A stretch of DNA of 64,000 nucleotides. Origin: Marinobacter fuscus (lineage in GTDB: Bacteria; Pseudomonadota; Gammaproteobacteria; Pseudomonadales; Oleiphilaceae). The stretch's first letter is position 1, and every line of letters begins with the position of its first letter. Below, in pieces: positions 8,681-16,720 of the stretch. The notes below the pieces were generated by a model that searched no databases, was not told where the DNA came from, and saw only the letters and a program-made list of their open reading frames with translations. The DNA is taken from contig NZ_PXNP01000004.1 of assembly GCF_003007675.1 (NCBI RefSeq), positions 1 through 64,000 of the forward strand. Reading direction: 5' to 3'. The translations under genes and the position numbers were made by a program.

Positions 8681-9361
8681 ATGCGTGTATCGGCTATGCC
8701 GGGATGGCGAGTCTCTCTGATAACGATTGCGACAGCGTCTCTGCTTTCGGCGTGTGGTGGTGGCGGTGGGTCGTCCTCCAGTGATGAGAACAAGGTTCCG
8801 CCGTTGCCAGAAGCGGCAGGCGAGGCGATCAGCCAGCGCTATCAGCCACTGGGAGAAAATGCCGCAATTGTACTGGATACTCAAACCAACCTGGCGTGGA
8901 AGCGTTGCTACCACGGTCAATCCTGGAACCCGGAATTATCGGCATGTGATGGAACGGCTGAAACCCTGGCCTGGGATGTGGCCCGGAGCCTGATTGATAA
9001 AGACGGTTTCCGTTTGGCGTCTTTGGCCGAGTTGCAATCTCTGGTGTATTGCAACAACTTGCACGCAACGCCGGATCAGATCGGTAACCTGGATATCTTT
9101 GAAGGTTGCGGTTCGCCCACCCTGAGCCCGACCATTGATCCAGCCGCTTTCCCGGATATGCGCCAGTTGACGGTCTGGACAAGCGATGAGAGCCCGAATT
9201 CTGAAACAACACGGTTGGGTATCAACTTTTCTACCGGCGTCATCAGTGATTTCAACAGCCCCGGTGCCAATTACCGGCTTATTCTGGTTCGGAACCCCGA
9301 AGACGGTGATGACCCCCGCGCGGCAGATGGGTCGCGGCCCAGAACCGTCGAAGCCGAGTAA
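8681..9361 (+). CDS. DUF1566-like lipoprotein
   Basis: A 226-residue predicted lipoprotein. The signal region ends in LLSAC with the lipidated cysteine at about residue 25, followed by a GGGGGSSSS linker. The rest resembles the DUF1566/Lcl C-terminal fold: a start like VLDTQTNLAWKRC, a central WDVARSLID...GFRLASLAELQSLV (this family usually has WRLPT-type text here), and TVWTSDES near the end. Such domains occur in surface-exposed attachment proteins. The C-terminal tail is acidic and low in complexity. The ATG follows GGAGG with an 8-base spacing. No operon partner is obvious. Confidence 0.68.
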   Translation: MRVSAMPGWRVSLITIATASLLSACGGGGGSSSSDENKVPPLPEAAGEAISQRYQPLGENAAIVLDTQTNLAWKRCYHGQSWNPELSACDGTAETLAWDVARSLIDKDGFRLASLAELQSLVYCNNLHATPDQIGNLDIFEGCGSPTLSPTIDPAAFPDMRQLTVWTSDESPNSETTRLGINFSTGVISDFNSPGANYRLILVRNPEDGDDPRAADGSRPRTVEAE

Positions 9362-9462
9362 CCGATGTAACCAGGCGAGCAATGGAGTGGGGCAGCCGAA
9401 GTCGGTTTCAGCTGCCCTGTGTGCTATTCTGCCCGCCCATTTTTTGAATCTGAGGTTTCCCC

Positions 9463-10263
9463 ATGGCCCGTTATGTTGCTTTGAGCAAATCTGACCATCG
9501 TGATTCTGGTTTGGTGGCCGCCAGTAACCGCCACGCCCTGACACAGGCAGTGGTTCCTGTTGTTGCCGAAGAGTTGTTCCAGGTGCTTCCCACTATGCCT
9601 GTAGCCTTTGTGAGGGCGTCAGACGACGCCCCCTATGAGCTTGTCGCCCTGCAGTCGCTGCAGCCGGGGGTGAACGTGTATGTGCACACCAATGGCCGCT
9701 GGATAGGCGGTTACCGCCCGGCCTGGTACCGTTCGCACCCTTTCCGGCTGGTCAGAGACGAGAGCGGCACCCGGCGCATTGTCTGTGTGGATGAAGAGTC
9801 CGAGGCGTTTGAAAAAGACGCCGGGCCGGACGCAGTCAGGTTGTTTGGCATGGATGGTGAGCCGACCCCGAAGACCCGCGACCTGATGACGTTCCTGGAA
9901 AAACTGGAACAGTCCCGTGAAGTTACCCAGGCGCTGGTGAATCATCTTGATGAAGCTGGCTTGATTGTTCCCTGGAAGATCTCAGCCAGTAACCCCAAGG
10001 GCGAGGGTGGGCATGATGTTAATGGCGTTTATCACGTAGATGAGGCCGCCATGAGAGAACTGCCACCGGAGACCGCCTCTCGCTTGCTGAAGAACGGTGC
10101 TCTGTCGATTGCTTACGCGCAGTTATTGTCTGAACACAGGCTGCAGGGGCTGGTACGGTTGTACGAGTTGCGCGCCGAGGCGAACAAGCAGGCGAAGCCC
10201 GCGGATGATGTCGATCTTGAGGCCTTGTTTGCCGATGATGATGACGACGACCTGAAGTTCTGA
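9463..10263 (+). CDS. SapC family protein
   Basis: A 266-residue protein matching the SapC family (PF07277): a start with ALSKSDHRD, then VVPVVAEELFQVLPTMPVAF around 30-48, LVALQSLQPGVNVYV, GRWIGGYRPAWYRSHPFRL around 82-100, and CVDEESEAFEKD. The family name comes from a Campylobacter S-layer gene cluster, but its biochemical role is unclear, so no function is claimed here. The C-terminus ends in a run of aspartates (ADDDDDDLKF). There is no signal peptide. The gene is followed by a hairpin (10296-10317) that separates it from the Gtr module. Confidence 0.78.
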   Translation: MARYVALSKSDHRDSGLVAASNRHALTQAVVPVVAEELFQVLPTMPVAFVRASDDAPYELVALQSLQPGVNVYVHTNGRWIGGYRPAWYRSHPFRLVRDESGTRRIVCVDEESEAFEKDAGPDAVRLFGMDGEPTPKTRDLMTFLEKLEQSREVTQALVNHLDEAGLIVPWKISASNPKGEGGHDVNGVYHVDEAAMRELPPETASRLLKNGALSIAYAQLLSEHRLQGLVRLYELRAEANKQAKPADDVDLEALFADDDDDDLKF

Positions 10264-10295
10264 TCAATCCGCGTTTATGGTTTTTATGTTCGGTG

Positions 10296-10317
10296 CCCCG
10301 CTGCGGATGCAGCGGGG
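10296..10317 (+). terminator. strong hairpin after the SapC gene
   Basis: CCCCGCTGC and GCAGCGGGG form a perfect 9-bp stem with a GGAT loop, followed by TTG. Because it lies just ahead of the next gene, it argues that translation of that gene starts at the GTG at 10341 and not further upstream. Confidence 0.6.
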
Positions 10318-10340
10318 TTGCGCTTCGAGGGAGTGATTGC

Positions 10341-12305
10341 GTGTTTTCGGTAGAGGTATCGAGGCTTTCCGGCAGGCGGGCTGGCTTCTTGGTGCTGGCG
10401 CTGTTTACCCTGCTGGTGCTGCAGCTTTTGCAGTTCCGCTTCGGCTATCGGCTAACGGCCGACGACGCCATGTTTTTGCAGTTTATCTGGCAAGGCTGGG
10501 AGCGGGTCTGGGCCGAGGCCGGTGCAGTTGCCGAGTTCAGTGGCCGAATCGGCCACTACGCCATGACGCCACTCAATGCGCTTGGGGCGTTGGTGGCGGG
10601 CTCTACGGCAGGCCGGATTATCCTGTTACTGCTGTACTATGCGGCTCCGGTGCTTTTGTCTGTGTATCTGGGGCGGTTGCTGGCGCCCGGCAGGTGGCGG
10701 GTGGCTGCCGGTTTTATGGTGCTGGTGCTGCTGGCAGTGCATCCTCTGGCCTATGAACACATGCCGCCGAACGCTTACCCCCTTCAAAACACTTTGCCAT
10801 TTCTGGCGGTTCTGCTGGCCCGGCTTGCCATTTTGCAATGGCCCGGTGCGCACGGCTTTATCCGTTGCCTTATCTATGCACTCACCGCAGGCGCCATGCT
10901 GGTGAGCGAGTTCGTGTTTATGTTCGCTACGGCGTTGATGGCGGTCGATCATCTGTGCCATTCCGCCTGGCCCCGTAACGGTGCTCAGCGAACGCGTATT
11001 CTGGGGCTGTATGTCAGCCCCTTTCGGTTGCTGGCAGACTCGGTTGTGGTGCTGGTTGCCCTGGGCGTGTACCTGGGATACCGGTGGCACTATCCGTCGA
11101 TGTACGAGGGCAACGACCCTTCCGGTATTCTGAACCCACTCCGGTTCTTCGCGACGGCCTTGTTTCACATTGATGCAGGCACCGTGTTTCATCGTTTGCC
11201 CGGGTTTGATTTTGCGGCGGTTGCGGCAGGGGCCTGGCTGGTTGCGGGTGTTGTTGCGCTGCTGACCCTGCTGTGTGCATCGCTTTTGCTGCGCCAGTTA
11301 CCGCTTTTGTCGGTTCGTGCGGCCACGGGGGTGTTGCTGGCTGGTGGCATTCTGATGTTTTACATGGTGGCCCCTCTGGCTGCCACGGCTCGTCAGCAGC
11401 AGTGGTGCCTCGAGGCGGGTGTGTGTGGCTATCTGGACAGCCGGGTGGCGTTTCTGGGGTTTGGGGCGCTGGCCTACGCCTTGTTGAGCCTGGTGTTGCG
11501 GGCGGCTCCGGCTCAAAAACAAAAGCCTGTGGTCTGGGTTTCGGCGGCTCTGCTGGGGTTGGTGGCCGGTGTAAATTATGCGGCGAATTCCGTGGTCGGA
11601 GCCGATATGCGCCATGTGGTTTCACCCTGGGGCAGGGCCGAGGCAATGGCGTGTGGTGCGGGCCAAAATGCCTGGCTCACGGACGAGCAGATGTCTGCCA
11701 TTGACCCAGGTGAGCGGGTGTCGATGCATCCACAAGTGGACAGGCGGGTGTTCTGGCTTGAGTATATGAATTTTGTGCGCCGCTCAGGTATGTGTGCCGG
11801 GGCCGCCGTAGACAACCCACACACCTTGAACGACGGTTTTTACGTGGGTTTTACCTCCTGGTCTTCTCAGGCTCCGGGCCTGCTTGCCGGGGGGTGGTCT
11901 GCCCCCGAAACTTGGGGCGTGTGGAGTAACGGCCAGGTGTCTTCGCTGTCTCTGCCTTTGGTAAAAGGGGTGCATGACCAGGTGACGGCGTTGCGTGTGC
12001 ACTTCAGCCCCTATTTCGGCCCCTCTGTGAAAGAGCAGGCAATCGATGTTCTTGTCGATGGTAAGGCCGTTGCCCGCTGGGAGTTCAGCCAAAGTACCTA
12101 TGAAGGCGGCGATTGTTGCTGGCGGGAGATACCGTTGCCACCCCAACGCTCGGGGAGTCCACTGACTGTATCCTTTGCTTATCAGTCGTTACGGCAGCCA
12201 GGATATCCGGGTGAAGGGGGCGATGTTCGCGAGCTTGCCATAGGCTTGAAATCGCTGGTTTTGTTGCCGTCGCCACACATAATTGGAGTTGATGACGTTG
12301 AGTGA
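10341..12305 (+). CDS. large multi-spanning membrane protein, Gtr-type O-antigen glycosyltransferase candidate
   Basis: A 654-residue integral membrane protein with about 10-11 hydrophobic segments over the first 430 residues and a C-terminal extramembrane domain of about 200 residues. An early acidic loop (RLTADDAMF) resembles the catalytic Asp region of GT-C transferases. It is followed by an overlapping GtrB-like gene and then gtrA, the classic three-gene module in which the third, variable protein moves a sugar from undecaprenyl phosphate to the O-antigen in the periplasm. That placement, not sequence identity, supports the role. The GTG start is preferred because GAGGGA precedes it; the longer frame from 10293 would run through a strong hairpin. 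Confidence 0.62.
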   Translation: MFSVEVSRLSGRRAGFLVLALFTLLVLQLLQFRFGYRLTADDAMFLQFIWQGWERVWAEAGAVAEFSGRIGHYAMTPLNALGALVAGSTAGRIILLLLYYAAPVLLSVYLGRLLAPGRWRVAAGFMVLVLLAVHPLAYEHMPPNAYPLQNTLPFLAVLLARLAILQWPGAHGFIRCLIYALTAGAMLVSEFVFMFATALMAVDHLCHSAWPRNGAQRTRILGLYVSPFRLLADSVVVLVALGVYLGYRWHYPSMYEGNDPSGILNPLRFFATALFHIDAGTVFHRLPGFDFAAVAAGAWLVAGVVALLTLLCASLLLRQLPLLSVRAATGVLLAGGILMFYMVAPLAATARQQQWCLEAGVCGYLDSRVAFLGFGALAYALLSLVLRAAPAQKQKPVVWVSAALLGLVAGVNYAANSVVGADMRHVVSPWGRAEAMACGAGQNAWLTDEQMSAIDPGERVSMHPQVDRRVFWLEYMNFVRRSGMCAGAAVDNPHTLNDGFYVGFTSWSSQAPGLLAGGWSAPETWGVWSNGQVSSLSLPLVKGVHDQVTALRVHFSPYFGPSVKEQAIDVLVDGKAVARWEFSQSTYEGGDCCWREIPLPPQRSGSPLTVSFAYQSLRQPGYPGEGGDVRELAIGLKSLVLLPSPHIIGVDDVE

Positions 12306-13275
12306 TTTAACAATCAGCCTGGTTGTTCCCGTTTATAACGAGGAGGCGTCGCTGCCTTTGTTTATGGAGGCGTTCCGCAAAGCACGGGAAACCTGGCCTT
12401 TTGCAGCGGATGTCACCTTTGTGAACGATGGTTCGTCAGACAGTTCGCTGGCGCTGCTGCGGTATTATTCCGAGCAGCACGATGATGTCCATTACGTTTC
12501 TTTCTCGCGGAACTTCGGTAAAGAGGTGGCGCTTTCCGCCGGGATGGACCATGCAGCAGGCGATGCGGTGGTGTTGATGGATGTGGATATGCAGCACCCG
12601 TTTGAGGCCGTTCCACGCTTTGTGGAAGTCTGGCAGCAGGGTAACGCCGAGATGGTTTATGGCGTGCGTAACGCAGATAATGAGGAAACGGCGATGAAGC
12701 GCTGGACATCCCGGCTGTTCTATCGCTTTTTCAACATGCTGGCTCATACCACCTTGCCGGAGGGCGGCGGCGACTTTCGGTTGTTGGATCGCAAGGTGGT
12801 TGATGCCCTTCGCAGCTTGCCGGAACGCAATCGCTTTATGAAGGGCCTGTATGCTTGGGTTGGGTTTACCACGTGTGCGGTTTCTTATGACCAGCCTGCC
12901 CGTGCGGCGGGCAAGACCAGTTTCAACTATTGGAAGCTGTGGAATTTTGCGCTGGATGGCATCGTCAGTTTTTCCACCTGGCCGCTTCGGGTCTGGTCTT
13001 ACCTTGGGGTTATTGTGGCGCTGCTGGCGTTTGTCTATGGCACCTGGGTGGTGTTGCAGACGCTGATCTGGGGCGCAAATGTCCCGGGGTACGCGTCGCT
13101 GGCTGCGGGTGTTATGTTCCTCGGCGGAATGCAGCTGATTTCCATCGGTGTGCTGGGGGAATATCTGGGCAGGCTGTTTATGGAAACCAAGGGGCGGCCT
13201 TTGTATGTGGTTGCGGAAAAAAAGGTTGCCCGGGTTGCATCTGACGATTCTGGCAAGGGTGCAGGCCAGTCATGA
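12292..13275 (+). CDS. gtrB: GtrB/DPM1-like undecaprenyl-phosphate glycosyltransferase
   Basis: GT2-family transferase of about 327 residues that loads a sugar from a nucleotide donor onto undecaprenyl phosphate on the cytoplasmic face. The N-terminal GT-A domain has SLVVPVYNEEASLP, FVNDGSSDSS and VLMDVDMQHP (the DXD region), then GGGDFRLLDRKVV and the RNRFMKGLYAW segment, followed by two transmembrane helices at about 230-255 and 265-290. It overlaps the end of the preceding membrane-protein gene. The start is uncertain: GGAG at 12285-12288 is only 3 bases from the ATG at 12292 but 9 bases from a TTG at 12298. The product delivers its lipid-linked sugar to GtrA for flipping. Confidence 0.87.
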   Translation: MTLSDLTISLVVPVYNEEASLPLFMEAFRKARETWPFAADVTFVNDGSSDSSLALLRYYSEQHDDVHYVSFSRNFGKEVALSAGMDHAAGDAVVLMDVDMQHPFEAVPRFVEVWQQGNAEMVYGVRNADNEETAMKRWTSRLFYRFFNMLAHTTLPEGGGDFRLLDRKVVDALRSLPERNRFMKGLYAWVGFTTCAVSYDQPARAAGKTSFNYWKLWNFALDGIVSFSTWPLRVWSYLGVIVALLAFVYGTWVVLQTLIWGANVPGYASLAAGVMFLGGMQLISIGVLGEYLGRLFMETKGRPLYVVAEKKVARVASDDSGKGAGQS

Positions 13276-13706
13276 CCCGTAACAACGATGTGGCGGCGCC
13301 GGTCGCCAGTCGGCAGGACAACGCCCGGGGCCGGTTTGTGCAGCTGCTCGGGCAGTTGATGCGTTTCGGCCTGGTTGGCGGCCTGGCAACGGTAACCCAC
13401 CTGGGAGTGGCCTGGTGGTTGCTTTACGCGTGGCCGGCTCTTTCGCCGTTTCTGGTGAATTTCGGGGCGTTTGTGATTGCCTTCCAGGTGTCATTCTGGG
13501 GGCATTCCCGGTTCACCTTTCGGCAGAAGGGCAGTGCGGTGCGCTTTCTGGTGGTGACCTTGTCGGGGTTCGCCATCAATAACACCCTTCTGTGGTTGTT
13601 CCTGATGGCGGGAATAAAGTCTGGCTTTGTCGCCATTTGCTTGTCTGTTGTGTTGGTTCCGCTGTTCGTATTTGCCGGCGCCAGGCTCTGGGTTTTCAAG
13701 TCCTGA
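13272..13706 (+). CDS. gtrA: GtrA family flippase
   Basis: A 144-residue protein with four hydrophobic helices and the GtrA signature: FGLVGGLATVTHLGVAW at about 33-50, a central GAFVIAFQVSFWGHSRFTF, and a closing hydrophobic segment ending ARLWVF. GtrA proteins are proposed to flip undecaprenyl-phosphate-linked sugars across the inner membrane. It is joined to gtrB by a 4-base ATGA overlap, so the two are translationally coupled. The roughly 30 residues before the first helix are soluble and variable. Confidence 0.88.
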   Translation: MTRNNDVAAPVASRQDNARGRFVQLLGQLMRFGLVGGLATVTHLGVAWWLLYAWPALSPFLVNFGAFVIAFQVSFWGHSRFTFRQKGSAVRFLVVTLSGFAINNTLLWLFLMAGIKSGFVAICLSVVLVPLFVFAGARLWVFKS

Positions 13707-13755
13707 AAATGAACACCCGGTAAGCCTGGCTTTTGCAGAACGGTGAGCCCGGCGT

Positions 13756-14664
13756 TTAGCGCTTCTGTGTTCTGGCCACCGCCAGCATATCCTCCAGTGT
13801 TTCCCGAACCGGCCGGGTGGGCAGCGCGCCCGCCAGTGCTTCGAGGCGTTCCCGGTCGCCCCTGAGGCTGGGTATCTCGCTCGCTCTGACAAAGGCCGGG
13901 TTTACCCGTATCTCCATCTGATAGCCTGCAATGTCGCACAGGGTGTCCATCAGCTCTCGCAGGTGGATGCTGGCTCCCGAGCACAGGTTTACCGACTGGC
14001 TGTGGCCGTCGCATTCAAGCAGGGCAACGTAGGCCTGGCAGATGTCGCGTACATCTGAGATGTCGCGGGCCACATCCAGGTTGCCCAGTTCAATGGCGCT
14101 GGCGTTGTCGGCAAAGTGCTGAACCATTTTCGGTACCAGAAAGTGTGGCAGCTGGCCGGGGCCGGTGTAGTTGAACGGGCGGGTAATCAGGATGGGCAGT
14201 TGCTCGAACCAGTTCCCGGCCATGTGCTCCATCGCCAGTTTGCTGCAGCCGTAGTGGTTGACCGGAGCAGGGCACAGGGTTTCGCTTTGTACTGGGGTCG
14301 GGTTGCGGCCATACACATTGGAGGTGCTGGCCAGAATGATTTTTTTCAGTGGTTTCTTCTGCCTGGCCAGCGCACTCAGGAGGTACTCTGTGCCCAGGGT
14401 GTTTACCCGGTAAAAGTCTTCCGGCGTGGGGTGCGCGACAAACGAGAGTGCGGCCAGGTGGATAACATAGTCGGGTTGCAGGCGTTCCACCACGGCCTCA
14501 ACCTGTGCCGGGTTGGTCAGGTCCATGGCCTCCTGAACCAAAGCATGGTCAGCGGCATGGCCGGTGCCCGTTACCCGGTAGCCCCGTTGTTCAAGCAGAG
14601 GTACGAGGTGCTGGCCTGTAAAGCCGCTGGCGCCGGTAACCAGTACGTGTGGGGGCGTGCTCAT
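13756..14664 (-). CDS. rmd: GDP-6-deoxy-D-lyxo-4-hexulose reductase (GDP-D-rhamnose synthase)
   Basis: Short-chain dehydrogenase/reductase of 302 residues. Residues 8-18 give the NAD(P)-binding VTGASGFTGQH, LASTSNVYG (about 111-119) supplies the catalytic Ser/Thr, and YGCSK gives Tyr138 and Lys142. It resembles Rmd, which reduces the 4-keto product of Gmd to GDP-D-rhamnose; gmd is present in the same locus. It is the last gene of a minus-strand operon and overlaps wzt by the ATGA quartet. Other 4-reductases of this family, for example fucose or talose branch enzymes, cannot be excluded by motif alone, but the A-band-like neighbours favour Rmd. Confidence 0.82.
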   Translation of the reverse strand: MSTPPHVLVTGASGFTGQHLVPLLEQRGYRVTGTGHAADHALVQEAMDLTNPAQVEAVVERLQPDYVIHLAALSFVAHPTPEDFYRVNTLGTEYLLSALARQKKPLKKIILASTSNVYGRNPTPVQSETLCPAPVNHYGCSKLAMEHMAGNWFEQLPILITRPFNYTGPGQLPHFLVPKMVQHFADNASAIELGNLDVARDISDVRDICQAYVALLECDGHSQSVNLCSGASIHLRELMDTLCDIAGYQMEIRVNPAFVRASEIPSLRGDRERLEALAGALPTRPVRETLEDMLAVARTQKR

Positions 14665-15917
14665 GGGGCTTCTCCGGTGGTTGTTGTGCTGTGTTCGATG
14701 GCCAGAGTGGGCGGTACCCAGGCAACGCCGAGGAATCGCTTCTTGTTGGCGTTCACCACTTCAAAGGTACAGGCCAGGTCTTTCCAGTGGTAGTTGTGGC
14801 GTACGTGGGTGTCATCGGCATGGGCTGCCACCGAAAACGAGTAGCTGCCTTCGCCGAGGTTGCAGTCGAAGCGGAATCGGTAATCAAGCGTCTGGCCGGG
14901 CTCCAGGTTATCAAGAACCTGGTCCAGGTGATGGGTATTGGTGCCAAAGACATCCTGGCGCAACCGGTCTTTAATCACGTAGCCCACCACAAGCTGGTCG
15001 ATGGCCTCGTGTATATGCAGGTCCACGCGCAGCTCAAGTGCCTGGCCAACGGTGGCGATCTCGATGGGTTCGCCGGTTTCAGCGCTGTACAGGCTTACCC
15101 GCTGAATGGTTGCTTCACCGGTGCCGGAGGTGGTGGCTACGCGCCCGTCTTCCAGTTGTTCGCTCTGAACGCTGTGCTTTTGGTTGCCTTTGTTGGCCAG
15201 CATGGCGTTGTAGTAGTCCATAATCACTTCCGGGTCGCCTTCTCTGCTGATTTGCCCGTTCTCCAGCAGAATTACCCGGTCGCAGATTCGTTGAATGGCG
15301 CCCCGATCGTGGGACACGATCAACAGGGTGGTGCCCGCTTGCTGCATCTCACGGATTTTTTCAAAGCTTTTGTGCTGGAAGTAGGCGTCGCCCACCGCCA
15401 GTGCTTCGTCTACGATCAGTACCTGCGGGCGGCGGGCGGTTGCAACCGCAAAGGTTACCCGCATTTGCATGCCACTGGAGTAGGTGCGAAGTGGCCGGTC
15501 GAAGTAGTCGCCCACTTCGGCAAAGGCTTCTACTTCCGGCAACAGGGCCTCGGCTTCTTCTGCACTCAAGCCCATCATGCTCAGGCCATGGCGGGCGTTC
15601 TCTCTGCCGGTAAATTCGCCGTTGAAGCCCATACCGAGTTCCAGTATGGCGCGCACATCACCCAGCAGTTCCACCTTTCCTTCGGTAGGGGCGAGGGTGC
15701 CGGCGATCATTTTCAGCAGGGTACTTTTGCCGGCACCGTTTTCGCCGACCAGGCCCACGGCTTCACCGGCGAACACCTGGAAGTTCAGGTGGCGGAGCAC
15801 CCATACGTCTTGCACGCCTTTGGTTCGCAGGCCCAGCCAGCTGCGTATACGCTGGCTGGCGCTGGGGTAGGTTCTGAAGGCCTTGCCGAGGTTCTCTACG
15901 TTGATTAGTACGCTCAT
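14661..15917 (-). CDS. wzt: O-polysaccharide ABC transporter ATPase with C-terminal glycan-binding domain
   Basis: A 418-residue ATPase subunit that drives export of a finished undecaprenyl-linked O-polysaccharide. The nucleotide-binding domain carries Walker A GENGAGKST (58-66), signature YSSGMQMR (146-153) and Walker B VLIVDE (166-171). Residues from about 265 to 405 form an extra domain like Wzt C-terminal domains, which recognise the terminal cap of the polymer. Start and stop overlap both neighbours by 4 bases. The extended form implies cap-dependent export, which fits the methyltransferase domain in the first gene of the operon. Confidence 0.9.
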   Translation of the reverse strand: MSVLINVENLGKAFRTYPSASQRIRSWLGLRTKGVQDVWVLRHLNFQVFAGEAVGLVGENGAGKSTLLKMIAGTLAPTEGKVELLGDVRAILELGMGFNGEFTGRENARHGLSMMGLSAEEAEALLPEVEAFAEVGDYFDRPLRTYSSGMQMRVTFAVATARRPQVLIVDEALAVGDAYFQHKSFEKIREMQQAGTTLLIVSHDRGAIQRICDRVILLENGQISREGDPEVIMDYYNAMLANKGNQKHSVQSEQLEDGRVATTSGTGEATIQRVSLYSAETGEPIEIATVGQALELRVDLHIHEAIDQLVVGYVIKDRLRQDVFGTNTHHLDQVLDNLEPGQTLDYRFRFDCNLGEGSYSFSVAAHADDTHVRHNYHWKDLACTFEVVNANKKRFLGVAWVPPTLAIEHSTTTTGEAP

Positions 15918-16720
15918 AGATGATCAGCCAGTTCGTGTTTTACCCGCAGGTACAGGCCTGCACTGAGAATGGTAAATACCATGGCAATACTGCCCAGCAA
16001 CACCAGATGCCATTCAGCCGGGTTTCGCTGGTACAGGATGACGTCCTGAAAGGCGGCGGTCAGTTTTGCCACCGGGTTCCAGGCAAAGTAGCCGTGGTAT
16101 TCCGGCGGCAGCATCGAGAGTGCATAGACGATGGGTGTCAGCCAGAACAGAAACTGCAGAACAACGGGCACAGCCTGATGGATGTCCCGGAAGAACACGT
16201 TCATCAGGCCGAACAGCAGCCCGATCGATAAGCCCAGCCAGAGGGCCAGGGCAATCAAACCGGGCAGCCATAGATAGTGAATATCGGGCCAGTGGCCAAG
16301 AAACAGGAACACGGCCAGCATCATGGATAACAGCGCTGCGCCGTTGATGGTGGCGCTGCCAAAGGCAATAACGGGCAGCAGGGCTCTGGGGAAGGCAACT
16401 TTCTTGATCAGTTCTCCCTGTTCAACAAAGATGCCCAGCCCCCGCATCAGCGCTTCTGAAAACAGGGTCCAGCCCAGCATGCCCGACATCAGGTAGATGG
16501 GGTAGGCGTAAACCGTGCTGGTTTCCGGTAGTTTTGCCGACAGCAGGTGAGAGAGAATGAGGGTGTAGATGAGCACCATGGCAAGCGGTTGAACCAGCGC
16601 CCACAACAGGCCGAGTTTGCTTCTTGCGTATCGTGCCCGCAGGTCGTTGCGGATGGCGCTGCGGACAAAGTAGCGGTAGCTCCACCAGTAACGGGCGATG
16701 GGGATGGCCCTTTGGATCAT
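15914..16720 (-). CDS. wzm: O-polysaccharide ABC transporter permease
   Basis: A 268-residue ABC-2 type permease with six hydrophobic helices. Typical family text includes RNDLRARYARSKLGLLWALVQP near the N-terminus and MSGMLGWTLFSEAL, then FFRDIHQAVP and WLTPIVY in the second half. It forms the inner-membrane channel with Wzt. The start is placed at the ATG whose last base pairs overlap the upstream stop (ATGA), which gives the normal family length; a longer reading to 16807 would overlap the upstream gene by 91 bases and adds non-family sequence. Confidence 0.9.
   Translation of the reverse strand: MIQRAIPIARYWWSYRYFVRSAIRNDLRARYARSKLGLLWALVQPLAMVLIYTLILSHLLSAKLPETSTVYAYPIYLMSGMLGWTLFSEALMRGLGIFVEQGELIKKVAFPRALLPVIAFGSATINGAALLSMMLAVFLFLGHWPDIHYLWLPGLIALALWLGLSIGLLFGLMNVFFRDIHQAVPVVLQFLFWLTPIVYALSMLPPEYHGYFAWNPVAKLTAAFQDVILYQRNPAEWHLVLLGSIAMVFTILSAGLYLRVKHELADHL

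Noticed and set aside
14649-15908. 419-codon open frame antisense to wzt
   Set aside because: It is a composition shadow of a well-supported ABC ATPase with all motifs on the other strand.
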